This document shows, piece after piece, positions 1 through 8,610 of a DNA stretch of 64,000 bases; positions within the stretch are counted from its first letter, which is position 1; every line of letters starts with the position of its first letter. A program made the position numbers and the translations under genes. The notes beneath the pieces were generated by a model. It was not told the DNA's origin and searched no databases. It was given only the letters and a program-made list of their open reading frames with translations. The stretch is from Jeotgalibacillus sp. S-D1 (GTDB lineage Bacteria; Bacillota; Bacilli; Bacillales; Jeotgalibacillaceae), in assembly GCF_004358665.1 (NCBI RefSeq), contig NZ_SMZR01000001.1, forward strand, positions 1,240,001 to 1,304,000, in the 5' to 3' direction.

Positions 1-372
1 CTTCTGATGCTTGATCAGCGGTTCAGCAATTTGTTTGCCTATTTTCATTGTAGGATTCAATGACGTCATTGGATCCTGAAAAATCATGGAAATATCTTTT
101 CCTCTGATTTTTTCCATTTGTTTATCTGTCAGATGAGCCAGGTTTTTGCCGTCAAATAAAATCTCGCTGCCTTCTTTAATTTCAGAGTTGGATTTTGGCA
201 GCAGGCGCATAATTGCTTTTGTCGTTACAGACTTCCCCGAGCCTGATTCACCAACAATCGCAAGTGTTTCTCCCTTTTTTAATTCAAAATCAACACCCCG
301 GATGGCTTTAACTTCACCGGCATATGTGTTGAAGGATATATTAAGATCTTTAACTGTTAATATATTATTCAT
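1..372 (-). CDS. oppD: Oligopeptide ABC transporter ATPase OppD (N-terminal part, cut by window edge)
   Basis: This is the first 124 codons of an ABC ATPase that would energise oligopeptide uptake from the cytoplasmic face. Walker A reads GESGSGKS at residues 41-48, and the Q-loop region MIFQDPMTSLNP is typical of OppD/DppD. The start ATG at 372 lies just downstream of oppC on the same strand, in the Bacillus order oppA-B-C-D(-F). The reading frame is open to base 1, so the signature motif, Walker B and C-terminal oligopeptide extension lie outside the window. Confidence in the family is high. The exact peptide substrate is inferred only from the operon. Confidence 0.93.
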   Translation of the reverse strand, partial: MNNILTVKDLNISFNTYAGEVKAIRGVDFELKKGETLAIVGESGSGKSVTTKAIMRLLPKSNSEIKEGSEILFDGKNLAHLTDKQMEKIRGKDISMIFQDPMTSLNPTMKIGKQIAEPLIKHQK

Positions 373-386
373 TGAATTCACCACCC

Positions 387-1418
387 TTAGTCTCTCATTT
401 TTGGATCAAGCGCATCACGCAATCCATCCGCGAGCAGATTAAATGTAATCATTAGAAGACTAATGACAACTGAAGGAACAATCAATTGGTATGGATACAG
501 CAGCATTACCTTAAATCCATTTTCGATTAATGTACCAAGAGATGCGTCTGGAGGCTGCAGCCCAAGACCGATAAAGCTTAGAAACGCTTCAAAGAAAATA
601 GCACTAGGAATGGTAAACATCGTATTAATAATGATTACACCAACCATATTAGGAAGCAGATGCTTAAATATAATGCGCATATCGGTAGAACCTAGCGTTT
701 TGGATGCCAAAGCAAATTCCTGGTTTTTAAGCTTTAATACTTGACCACGAACGACCCTGGCCATGGTTGTCCAGCCCGTGATTGCCAGTGCAAGCGTAAT
801 AGATAAAATACCTGGCTCCAGTATAATAATCAAAAGGATAACGATTACTAGATTTGGTATTCCCGTTAATATCTCGACGAGCCGCTGCATAACATTGTCG
901 ACTCTGCCACCGAAATAACCGGATATCGCTCCATAGGATACACCTATTATCATGTCAATCACGGTAGCAAGGAAAGCAATTAAAAGAGAAATTTGCACAC
1001 CTTCCCAAAGGCGGGTGAATAGGTCCCGACCATATTTATCTGTACCAAACCAGTAGTATTCCTCTACCTGTTTGTCAACATACGGAGTTAAAGTGACGCC
1101 ATTACGATTCACTAATGTGCCATCAAAAGGAAGCCAGTCCACATTTTCAAGTGCCGCTATTCGCGGAGGCAGATTAGAATGCTCAGCGCGCTGAACGTCG
1201 CCATCATATCCGCTCATAAATGGGCCTACAAATGCCATAAAAATTAGCAATAACAAAATTACAAAACTTACAATAGCAGCTTTATTCTTTTTAACTCGTA
1301 AATAAGCATCCTGCCAAAAATTAAGACTTGGTTTCTCTATTTTTTCTGCCAGCGAGCTGTCATAATGGGCTGGTTGAAACATTTCTTTAGGGAAACGTTT
1401 ATCTGAATGATTTGTCAT
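387..1418 (-). CDS. oppC: Oligopeptide ABC transporter permease OppC
   Basis: This 343-residue inner-membrane permease would pair with OppB to form the translocation channel. It shows an N-terminal cytoplasmic stretch, a first membrane span near residues 45-70, an extended extracytoplasmic loop and then about five further spans. The EAA loop that contacts the ATPases is visible around ALASKTLGSTDMRIIFKHLL. The start ATG overlaps the oppB stop by one base (TGATG) and has a GGAGG upstream, which indicates translational coupling. Its length fits OppC, which is longer than the usual DppC-type permeases because of the loop after the first span. The second copy of this family in the window is at 4958-5863. 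Confidence 0.93.
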   Translation of the reverse strand: MTNHSDKRFPKEMFQPAHYDSSLAEKIEKPSLNFWQDAYLRVKKNKAAIVSFVILLLLIFMAFVGPFMSGYDGDVQRAEHSNLPPRIAALENVDWLPFDGTLVNRNGVTLTPYVDKQVEEYYWFGTDKYGRDLFTRLWEGVQISLLIAFLATVIDMIIGVSYGAISGYFGGRVDNVMQRLVEILTGIPNLVIVILLIIILEPGILSITLALAITGWTTMARVVRGQVLKLKNQEFALASKTLGSTDMRIIFKHLLPNMVGVIIINTMFTIPSAIFFEAFLSFIGLGLQPPDASLGTLIENGFKVMLLYPYQLIVPSVVISLLMITFNLLADGLRDALDPKMRD

Positions 1419-2347
1419 CAGTTATTTCCTCCTGACAATCGAATACGCGGATCAATGATGCTGTATAAAATATCAACCACAAAAACAATGACAATGAACA
1501 AGACTGCAAACAGGATTGTTGTTCCCATTATCACAGGGTGGTCTAATAACTCAATCGATTTAACGAACTGTTCTCCCAGTCCTGGAATGGCAAAGACCTG
1601 TTCAACGACCAGAGAACCTGTCATCAGGCTGACTGTTAGAGGTCCAAGAACGGTTACCACAGGAATTAAGGCATTTCGCATTGCGTGTTTAAAAGCAACC
1701 TCAAATGAAGAGGCACCCTTTGCCCGTGCTAGTGTAATATAATCTGAACTTAAAACATCAATCATTTCAGTTCTCATAAATCGTGCTGCAATTGATATTG
1801 GGAATATGGCAAGAGCTATCGTGGGCAGGATGGAGTATTCAAACCCTCTCCAAAAAGCAACGGGGAGCCAGCCGAGTTTTACAGCGATAAAATACTGTAA
1901 AAGTGCAGCAAATACGAATGATGGTACTGACTTACCTAAAACGGCTACCAATGTTGAACCGTAATCCAGCCAAGTGTTTTGTCTTAGAGCGGCAACTACC
2001 CCTAAAATGATTCCAATGATCGTTCCAAAAATCATTGCCTGTAAGCCAAGCGTTGCTGACGGTCCGATTCTCCCTAAAATTAAATCCATTACGGGAGTAT
2101 TGCTAAATTGGAATGATACGCCCAAATCTCCCTGTAAAACATTCCCCAAATATTTTAAGTATTGAACAGCTACCGGCTGATCCAGTCCATACTTTGCATT
2201 CATAATAGCTAATTGTGATTCTGTCAATTTGGCTGCTGCCGAAAATGGCGAGCCTGGAATTAACTTCATTAAAAAGAAAGTCAGCGACACAATTATAAAC
2301 AGGGTGATTATCATATAGATAATACGCTGAAAAACATATTTCCCCAC
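1418..2347 (-). CDS. oppB: Oligopeptide ABC transporter permease OppB
   Basis: This is a 309-residue permease of the OppB/DppB family with about six membrane spans. Family features include an N-terminal span followed by a PGSPF-type motif (LIPGSPFSAAAKL), the EAA loop (LARAKGASSFEVAFKHAMRN) and the C-terminal sequence VDILYSIIDPRIRL. I chose the GTG at 2347. A strong GGAGGTG sits six bases upstream, and the resulting N-terminus (GKYVFQRIIYMIITLF) matches the family. The frame stays open to an ATG at 2386, which would add 13 residues but lacks a good ribosome site. It lies downstream of oppA across a 138-base gap that contains a terminator-like hairpin. Confidence 0.92.
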   Translation of the reverse strand: MGKYVFQRIIYMIITLFIIVSLTFFLMKLIPGSPFSAAAKLTESQLAIMNAKYGLDQPVAVQYLKYLGNVLQGDLGVSFQFSNTPVMDLILGRIGPSATLGLQAMIFGTIIGIILGVVAALRQNTWLDYGSTLVAVLGKSVPSFVFAALLQYFIAVKLGWLPVAFWRGFEYSILPTIALAIFPISIAARFMRTEMIDVLSSDYITLARAKGASSFEVAFKHAMRNALIPVVTVLGPLTVSLMTGSLVVEQVFAIPGLGEQFVKSIELLDHPVIMGTTILFAVLFIVIVFVVDILYSIIDPRIRLSGGNN

Positions 2348-2411
2348 AAAGGACACCTCCATTTTAAATTTCAAACTATTCGACATGTTTTGACAATTGC
2401 ATTACAGGGAA

Positions 2412-2438
2412 AAAGAGAGTACATAAAGTACTCTCTCC
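2412..2438 (-). terminator. Hairpin with U-run between oppA and oppB (probable partial terminator)
   Basis: On the minus strand a perfect 9-bp stem (AGAGAGTAC / GTACTCTCT) with a 5-base loop is followed by a short T-run. It lies just after the oppA stop codon and about 65 bases before oppB. In a co-oriented operon such a structure would let most transcripts end after oppA, giving an excess of the binding protein over the membrane complex. Whether it terminates, stabilises the 3' end, or both, cannot be told from sequence. Confidence 0.65.
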
Positions 2439-2485
2439 CCCTAACTCTTTACTTTATTAAGGTTACAACAGACGTGATTTAGCTA

Positions 2486-4162
2486 TTACTCGCCAATTGA
2501 AATTGGGTAGAAGCTGTACTCAGGTCCCACAAAGTGGTAAGTGAACTTATTAACTTTTTCATTAACTAAAATGTTAGCTTGACGCTGATAAATCGGAACA
2601 ATCGCAGCTTCTTCTTCTAATAATACTTTTTCTGCTTCTTGAAGCGTTTCAAAGCGTTTAGCTGGATCGTTTGCATAAGTTGATTCTGCATCTTTTAACA
2701 GCTTGTCATATTTTTCGCTTGAGAAAGCCATGTGGTTGTTACCGCCATCTGTGATCCAAAGGTCAGAGAATGAAATCGGATCAAGGTAGTCAGGTCCCCA
2801 GCCAGCCATTTGCAGGTCATAATCCAGTGCCTTATCACGCTCTAGACGAACGCTGAATGGAACACTTTCAAGTTTAATTGTCAGACCTTCAAGGTTTGTT
2901 TCCAGTTGGTTTTGAATGAATTCATCTGAAGTCTTTGCAGCTTCAGTGTCTCCACCAAGGTAGCGAAGTTCAAGGGAATCTACACCCAGCTCCTCAAGAC
3001 CTTTTGCCCATGCTTCTTTTGCAGCGTCAACATCATAGGTAAGCATGTCGCCGTTTGCTTCACGGAAATCTTCCCCTGTGTCAGGGTGTTGAACGAATTC
3101 TTTCGGTACAGCATAGTTAGCTGGAATTGAACCGTTGTTAAAGATATTGTCAGTCAACGATTGTTTGTCAATCGCCATTGCAAGTGCTTTACGGATATTC
3201 AGGTTTTGCAGTGCTTCATTTGTCTGGTTCATTTTGATCCAGAATACAGTAGGCTCTAACCATGAAACCATGTTAGCGTCGCCTTCGTATTGTGGAACAA
3301 GTTCAGATGATAGTTTAGTAGTAATGTCAGCTTCTTGTGACTCATACGCATTTACAGCAGTCTGAGCATCTTTTACTTCATTAAAAGTAATTTTTTCAAG
3401 AGCTACATTATCTGCGTCCCAATATTCTGTATTTTTAGCATAAACCCATTCGCCATCTGAGCTTCCATCCCAGTTTTCAAGAACGAAAGGTCCATTGTAA
3501 AGAATTGTGTCTGCGCTTGTTGCGTAGTTATCACCTTGTTCTTCAACAAAAGCCTGGTTTTGCGGGAAGAACGTTGGGAATGCCATTAAAGATGTAAAAT
3601 ATGAAACTGGTTTTTCCAGTGTAACTTCAAGTGTTTGATCGTCAACTGCAACTGCACCAAGTGTGCTAGGATCAGCACCGTCATTAAAAACTTCTGATGC
3701 GCCTTTAATTTTGCCTTCCATTAAATAAGGGCCGTAGCTTGAACCGCTGTCCGGGTCAAGAGCGCGCTGCCATGCATAAACGAAGTCGTTTGCCGTAATT
3801 GCGTCTCCATTAGACCATACTGCGCCTTCTTTAATTTTGAACGTGTAAACTGTGCCGTCTTCATTAACTTCAGGCTCACCATCAGCCAATGCAGGAACAG
3901 TTTCCTGATCTGCGTTCAGACGGTAAAGTCCTTCATTAACATTGTTCATTGTTGTAAAACTTACTGTATCAGATGCAAGAATTGTGTCCATAACCGGAAT
4001 AGCTGATGTTTCCATCACGCGCAATTCTTGTGGTGCATCAGAAGAACCGCCTTCTGATTCATTTCCTGTGTTTCCTTCTTCAGCAGTGTCCCCACCAAAA
4101 CAGCCTGCCAGGAATACACTTAGTACAAGCGTTAAAACCAAAAGTAATGAATACTTCTTCAT
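2486..4162 (-). CDS. oppA: Oligopeptide-binding lipoprotein OppA
   Basis: This 558-residue extracytoplasmic solute-binding protein (SBP_bac_5 family) delivers peptides to OppBCDF. The N-terminus is a lipoprotein signal: MKK, a hydrophobic run, then the lipobox LAGC with Cys near residue 21. A low-complexity acidic and glycine-rich linker follows, then the mature domain, which includes family features such as WSNGDAITANDFVYAWQRALDP. I chose the ATG at 4162, preceded by AGGGGAGG. The frame extends upstream to a TTG at 4216 but would put 18 extra residues before the signal peptide. It is the first gene of the opp operon, with a CodY-like box and a TATAAT just upstream. Confidence 0.95.
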   Translation of the reverse strand: MKKYSLLLVLTLVLSVFLAGCFGGDTAEEGNTGNESEGGSSDAPQELRVMETSAIPVMDTILASDTVSFTTMNNVNEGLYRLNADQETVPALADGEPEVNEDGTVYTFKIKEGAVWSNGDAITANDFVYAWQRALDPDSGSSYGPYLMEGKIKGASEVFNDGADPSTLGAVAVDDQTLEVTLEKPVSYFTSLMAFPTFFPQNQAFVEEQGDNYATSADTILYNGPFVLENWDGSSDGEWVYAKNTEYWDADNVALEKITFNEVKDAQTAVNAYESQEADITTKLSSELVPQYEGDANMVSWLEPTVFWIKMNQTNEALQNLNIRKALAMAIDKQSLTDNIFNNGSIPANYAVPKEFVQHPDTGEDFREANGDMLTYDVDAAKEAWAKGLEELGVDSLELRYLGGDTEAAKTSDEFIQNQLETNLEGLTIKLESVPFSVRLERDKALDYDLQMAGWGPDYLDPISFSDLWITDGGNNHMAFSSEKYDKLLKDAESTYANDPAKRFETLQEAEKVLLEEEAAIVPIYQRQANILVNEKVNKFTYHFVGPEYSFYPISIGE

Positions 4163-4180
4163 TCTTTTTTGACCTCCCCT

Positions 4181-4213
4181 AATTATCTGAAAATAGTTAC
4201 AATCATAATTATA
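4181..4213 (-). promoter_or_regulatory. oppA promoter -10 with CodY-like box
   Basis: Read on the minus strand, a TATAAT hexamer lies at 4213-4208 and TATTTTCAGATAATT at 4195-4181. The latter matches the CodY consensus AATTTTCWGAAAATT at 13 of 15 positions. The box would fall just downstream of the transcription start, a position suited to repression. CodY control of peptide transport is established in B. subtilis. A weaker CodY-like dyad (AATTTTCATAAATTA, 12/15) lies further upstream near 4331-4345. No convincing -35 hexamer was seen. Confidence 0.6.
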
Positions 4214-4424
4214 CAAGTTTTTAGATTTTTGTATACAGATTATTACGTTTTTTTTACGATTTTTTTAAAAAATTGTTGTGTTACTATAATAATAAGACAT
4301 TTTAAGCGATAATATTTCTTTCAAACTTACTAATTTTCATAAATTATGGTTAGGATAATAATTCTTTAAAATATTATCTGTAATTAAATGTTAATTATTA
4401 CATATTTAGATAGGAGTGATTTTT

Positions 4425-4781
4425 TTGTTTAAAAATACGTTAATTTGTTTAATCTTCAGTTTTCTTTTGTGCTTTACTATTTCACTGCTTTATTACGGTG
4501 AATTGACGCTATTAACATTTGTTAATAGTACTTTTTTCATAGGCGGTGCGTTAATTTTCTTTTCATTAACTGTTTTTGTGCTGAGTACAGGGTTTTTTGA
4601 TGTTGTTTCAAACAGTTTCAGAAGAACATTCTCAATGTCGAGAGTTATGAATAAAGAAGAAGCTGAAGAAATGAGATCCTTGTCAGAAGCTATATCAATT
4701 GTAAATATTAAGCCCTTTTTATACGCTGGGATAATTATTTATTTCGCAATGGCAGTTGGATTAGTCATTTTTTACCGTTAA
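4425..4781 (+). CDS. DUF3899-type small membrane protein
   Basis: This is a 118-residue membrane protein of unknown function that I associate with the DUF3899 family. It shows two adjacent N-terminal hydrophobic spans (about residues 4-25 and 30-57). A basic, polar middle region (SFRRTFSMSRVMNKEEAEEMRSL) is probably cytoplasmic, and a final span lies near the C-terminus. I chose TTG at 4425 because an AGGAG sits eight bases upstream; the GTG at 4416 overlaps that ribosome site. It lies alone between the opp and app operons, divergent from oppA and convergent with appC. In B. subtilis this slot is occupied by other genes (yjbA, trpS). No function is inferred. Confidence 0.75.
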   Translation: MFKNTLICLIFSFLLCFTISLLYYGELTLLTFVNSTFFIGGALIFFSLTVFVLSTGFFDVVSNSFRRTFSMSRVMNKEEAEEMRSLSEAISIVNIKPFLYAGIIIYFAMAVGLVIFYR

Positions 4782-4900
4782 ATGTCGAAAATTATTGATC
4801 TAAATTATTATATTACAACTATATTATGTAACAGCCTATTCTATGGTTGTAATATTTCTCTTTGGATGTACACAGGCAGCAGCTAATTCAGAAAATCAGT

Positions 4901-4941
4901 AAAAAAGGAACCTGGAGTTTTCACTCCAGGTTCCTTTTTTT
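4901..4941. terminator. Bidirectional terminator between DUF3899 gene and appC
   Basis: A long near-perfect hairpin (AAAAGGAACCTGGAGT / ACTCCAGGTTCCTTTT, loop TTTC) is flanked by A- and T-runs on both sides. It can end both the plus-strand DUF3899 transcript and the minus-strand app operon. Confidence 0.9.
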
Positions 4942-4957
4942 GCAAATTCGCTCTAAT

Positions 4958-5863
4958 TTACCGATTTGATTTGGGATTAAATGCATCTTTTAATCCTTCT
5001 CCTATAAAATTGATCGCTAGGATGGTTACTGTCAAAATGATCGCAGGAGGCATCCAGATCCACGGCTTATTTCGAAGAACGTCTGCCTCCTGTGAAGATG
5101 ACAGCATATTTCCCCAGCTCGGAATCGTTTGAGGTACCCCAATGCCAAGGAATCCAAGTGCAGATTCAATCACAAGTAAGCTTGCAAATAATATTGTTGC
5201 CTGAACAATTATTGTAGAAAGCACGTTTGGCAGCAGATGCTTGATAATCACCTTTGATGGCTTACATCCGATGGATACGGCAGCCAGTATATACTCGTTT
5301 TCTTTTTCAGCGAGAATTTTACTCCGTACAATACGGGCAACCCCTCCCCAGTAGAGCAGGCTGATAACGCCAATCAATACCCAAAGGCCGCTGACGAGCC
5401 CAAATAAAATTGTATTAAGAACAATAACAAAAACTAAAAATGGGAAGTTTAAAATAAAATCTGTAAATCTCATTAAAACTGAGTCGACAATTCCGCCATA
5501 GTACCCTGCCATCGAACCGATTAAAGTACCAAATAAAATAACAAGAGCGGTACACGAGATTCCGACCAGGAGGGAAACTCTTCCTCCATAAAGCAAACGG
5601 GTAAATACATCACGCCCGGATTTATCAGTGCCTAAAAAATGCTCTCCTCCCGGCTCTAAGGACATCGAACCAATATTTACTTTTGCTATGTCCTGCGTTG
5701 TAATATACGGAGCCAGAAAAGAGACGATTATAATAGCAAACAGGAAAAAGGTGCTGATCATTGCCAATTTATTACGAAGAAACTTTCGTCTGGCAATGGC
5801 AAAAGGAGACATATTAATGGTTTTTTCCTGTTGACTGCCTGTTTCTGCTGTTACGTTCACCAC
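4958..5863 (-). CDS. appC: Oligopeptide ABC transporter permease AppC
   Basis: This 301-residue OppC/DppC-family permease is the last gene of an operon ordered appD-appF-appA-appB-appC, the exact B. subtilis app order. It has an N-terminal span near residues 33-53, the sequence GTDKSGRDVFTRLLYGGRVSL typical of the family after the first loop, four to five further spans, and an EAA loop (LAAVSIGCKPSKVIIKHLLPN). The start is one of two tandem GTG codons (5863 or 5860) after AAGGAGGAG. It is 42 residues shorter than the OppC at 387-1418, mainly in the N-terminus and first extracytoplasmic loop. This makes it the compact permease type. Confidence 0.92.
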   Translation of the reverse strand: MVNVTAETGSQQEKTINMSPFAIARRKFLRNKLAMISTFFLFAIIIVSFLAPYITTQDIAKVNIGSMSLEPGGEHFLGTDKSGRDVFTRLLYGGRVSLLVGISCTALVILFGTLIGSMAGYYGGIVDSVLMRFTDFILNFPFLVFVIVLNTILFGLVSGLWVLIGVISLLYWGGVARIVRSKILAEKENEYILAAVSIGCKPSKVIIKHLLPNVLSTIIVQATILFASLLVIESALGFLGIGVPQTIPSWGNMLSSSQEADVLRNKPWIWMPPAIILTVTILAINFIGEGLKDAFNPKSNR

Positions 5864-5876
5864 TGCTTACTCCTCC

Positions 5877-6842
5877 TTAATCAAGACGAATTCTTGGATC
5901 AACAACACCATACAAAATGTCGGCAACCAGGTTTCCAACTAACGTTAGCAAAGATAACAGCATGGTGATTGCCATCATGGTGGGATAATCCTGATTTCCT
6001 ACAGAGTTCAAAAATAACTGTCCAATTCCTGGATATGTGAAAATTGTCTCTGTAATAATCGCCCCACTGATAATTGTTGCGATATCAAAACCAAGAAATG
6101 TGATTAATGGGATAATTGAGTTTCGCAAGATATGAACGTTATAGATTTTCGATGTAGGCGTTCCTTTAGCCCGCGCAGTACGCACAAAGTCTTTGCGACT
6201 GTTTTCTATAATATCATTACGCAAAAATTGCGTATAACTTGCTGTACTAAGTGCTCCCAGTACAATGGCCGGCATAAGGACATGATGCAGACGGCTTATC
6301 CAGTAATCCAGTGTGCCTTTCTCGATCTGAATATCGACTGAACCAGAGTATGGAATCCAACCTAAATTGAAGGAAAAAAAATAAATAGCGAATACAGCTG
6401 CTATAAAAGATGGAATGGCCAGTCCCAGATAATTCAGCCCTCCAATAATGTGATCACCAATCGTATATGGCCTGCGACCGGCAAATATCCCCATTCCAAA
6501 CGCTAAAATATAAGTGATAACTAATGATGATACACCTAAGAATATTGTGTTTGGCAATCTTTGTGCAATCAGTTCTGAAACAGGCATTTTATATCGTGTT
6601 GATGTCCCAAAGTCACCTTGTACAAAATCTTTAGCCCAATTAAAATACTGCACTGGCAACGGATCATTGTAGCCCAGCCGCTCACGCATTTGCTCAATAT
6701 ATTGAGGGTCAGTATTTGTCGGGTCAATTTCTCCACTGAGGGAATCTCCCGGCATCGCTTTAGCCAGGAGAAACACAACGATGGAGATAAGGAGAAGCAT
6801 GGGAATCATACCGATTAAACGGCGAATTGTATACTTTAGCAT
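5877..6842 (-). CDS. appB: Oligopeptide ABC transporter permease AppB
   Basis: This is a 321-residue OppB/DppB-family permease and the partner of AppC. It opens with MLKYTIRRLIGMIPMLLLISIVVFLLAKAMPGDSL in family style, carries an EAA loop (TARAKGTPTSKIYNVHILRN) and ends in VADILYGVVDPRIRLD. An AGGGGAG ribosome site precedes the ATG. It starts 33 bases after the appA stop and ends 13 bases before appC, so the three are surely one transcript. Unlike the opp operon, no hairpin separates the binding-protein gene from this permease gene. Confidence 0.92.
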   Translation of the reverse strand: MLKYTIRRLIGMIPMLLLISIVVFLLAKAMPGDSLSGEIDPTNTDPQYIEQMRERLGYNDPLPVQYFNWAKDFVQGDFGTSTRYKMPVSELIAQRLPNTIFLGVSSLVITYILAFGMGIFAGRRPYTIGDHIIGGLNYLGLAIPSFIAAVFAIYFFSFNLGWIPYSGSVDIQIEKGTLDYWISRLHHVLMPAIVLGALSTASYTQFLRNDIIENSRKDFVRTARAKGTPTSKIYNVHILRNSIIPLITFLGFDIATIISGAIITETIFTYPGIGQLFLNSVGNQDYPTMMAITMLLSLLTLVGNLVADILYGVVDPRIRLD

Positions 6843-6875
6843 AGATACTCCCCTTATCTGACGATAATACAGATT

Positions 6876-8585
6876 TTACTGCTTTAAAGACCATTCATGC
6901 GGGCTGTTGTAGCCTGATACATCAAATGTAATGTTTTCCGCACGATCACTTAGAGCGACAATTTCCTGAAGCTCGGCAACGAAAATCATAGGCAGGTTTT
7001 CTGTTACAAGGTTTTGCCATTCAATGTAAAGGTCTTTACGCGCTTCTTGATCTGTACCTACGATATCAACGTTTAAAGCGTCTGCTAGCAATTTATCAGA
7101 CTCTTCATTTTTGAAACGAGGGTAATTCCAAAGCTGATCAGATCCCCAAAGAGCAGTTGGATCCGGATCTGTTCCTGTTCCCCATCCGCCAAAGAACGTT
7201 TCAATTGCTTCATCATCTTTTTCAATCATGTCGTAATAAAGGTTGATTTCAACCATTTCCAGTTCAGACTTAATTCCAACTTCTTCCCAGTATTGCACGA
7301 TCGCTTGAGCGCGTGTTTCAAAAGTTGGGTTGGTTGTTTGGTAGTGAGAGAATTTAGCTACAAATTTTTCTCCGTTAGGATCTTCCACAAACCCGTCATC
7401 ATCGATATCTTTATATCCTGCATCTGCAAGAATTTCCTTTGCTTTTTCAGGATCATATTCATATGTTTCCAAATCTTCTGATGCAGCAGCAATCCAGTGA
7501 TTTGATGGAACCGGTCCATCGATTGGGTCACCGTAACCAAAGAAAAATGCATCGATCCATTCTTCACGGTTAATGGCATGGGCCATCGCTTTACGAAGAT
7601 TTAAATCTTCATATTTTGCTTTATCTTCTTTAATTTCCTTTGTCTCAGCATTAAATGTACCTAATTTAAATCCTACATAATAATAAGACAAACCAGGATA
7701 CGTGATAACTTCAACATTATCCAGTGCTTCTACCTCTTCTCCATTTACAGGCGCAAGGTAAACCATGTCGATATCACCTTGTCCAATCGCTCCTACAATG
7801 GTAGAACTGTCCAGCACCTGAATAACAATACCGTCAAGATTAGGTTCACCTTTCCAGTAGTCATCAAACTTAACCATTTCAATCGATTCGCCTGGAATAA
7901 TATTTTCAACTTTGAAAGGTCCAAGCCCTACAGGATTTTGACGAACTTGAGGAGAAGCAGACATTTCTGCTACAGGGATGTCTTTAAACTGCGCTTCAGA
8001 CATTGGATACGACCATACATTTACCAGGTTGTTTACTCTTGCCTCGTCAAAAGTAATCTCCAATGTATAATCATCAATTACTTTCAAACCTGAAATGCTG
8101 TCAGCGTCACCAGCGTTAAAGGCTGGAGCGCCTTCTATGGTCTGAACGTTGGCATAACGTGGACCGTCATAGTCCGGATGAGCAATGGTTTCCAGTGCAA
8201 AAACCCAGTCATTAACTGTCAGTTCCACACCATCATGCCACATCACACCCTGCTCAAATGTGAACGTGAAGGTTTTATTGTCTTCCGTTTCCCAGGAAGC
8301 AATGCCCGGCTCAGGCTGTAAGTTTTCATCATATGAGATAAGTGATTCATCAAAAAGATTAAGTACATCTGCATCGGTTGCGATACCGTAGAACGCCCAG
8401 TTAAAAAGACCTTCAGGTGCAGTTTCAAAACCGTATGTTAGTGTTCCGCCTTTTGCCGCTTCTCCTTCTTCACCAGAACCTTCTTCATTATCGCCTTCAT
8501 TCCCATTATCCGAACTGCAAGCTGCTAAGAAAGCTGACAGGACAAGCAGCATCGCCAGCATTAGTAATAACGACTTCTTTTTCAT
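6876..8585 (-). CDS. appA: Oligopeptide-binding lipoprotein AppA
   Basis: This is a 569-residue SBP_bac_5-family binding lipoprotein. The signal peptide ends in the lipobox LAAC (Cys near residue 23), followed by an acidic Glu/Gly-rich linker and then the peptide-binding domain. A family feature is FTFEQGVMWHDGVELTVNDW near residue 110. A GGGGGGA ribosome site precedes the ATG. It is the third gene of the app operon, between the ATPases and the permeases. In B. subtilis AppA can bind longer peptides and is inactivated in the laboratory strain by a frameshift. Here the frame is intact throughout. Confidence 0.92.
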   Translation of the reverse strand: MKKKSLLLMLAMLLVLSAFLAACSSDNGNEGDNEEGSGEEGEAAKGGTLTYGFETAPEGLFNWAFYGIATDADVLNLFDESLISYDENLQPEPGIASWETEDNKTFTFTFEQGVMWHDGVELTVNDWVFALETIAHPDYDGPRYANVQTIEGAPAFNAGDADSISGLKVIDDYTLEITFDEARVNNLVNVWSYPMSEAQFKDIPVAEMSASPQVRQNPVGLGPFKVENIIPGESIEMVKFDDYWKGEPNLDGIVIQVLDSSTIVGAIGQGDIDMVYLAPVNGEEVEALDNVEVITYPGLSYYYVGFKLGTFNAETKEIKEDKAKYEDLNLRKAMAHAINREEWIDAFFFGYGDPIDGPVPSNHWIAAASEDLETYEYDPEKAKEILADAGYKDIDDDGFVEDPNGEKFVAKFSHYQTTNPTFETRAQAIVQYWEEVGIKSELEMVEINLYYDMIEKDDEAIETFFGGWGTGTDPDPTALWGSDQLWNYPRFKNEESDKLLADALNVDIVGTDQEARKDLYIEWQNLVTENLPMIFVAELQEIVALSDRAENITFDVSGYNSPHEWSLKQ

Positions 8586-8610
8586 TCTGTTCCCCCCATA
8601 ATTAGTTAAA

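Noticed and set aside
71-442. 98-residue plus-strand frame across the oppD-oppC junction
   Set aside because: Complement of OppD and OppC coding sequence with clear ABC motifs on the other strand.
4163-4424. T-box or other riboswitch between oppA and the DUF3899 gene
   Set aside because: No T-box sequence, specifier loop or terminator/antiterminator pair found; only A/T-rich spacer with promoter and CodY-like boxes.
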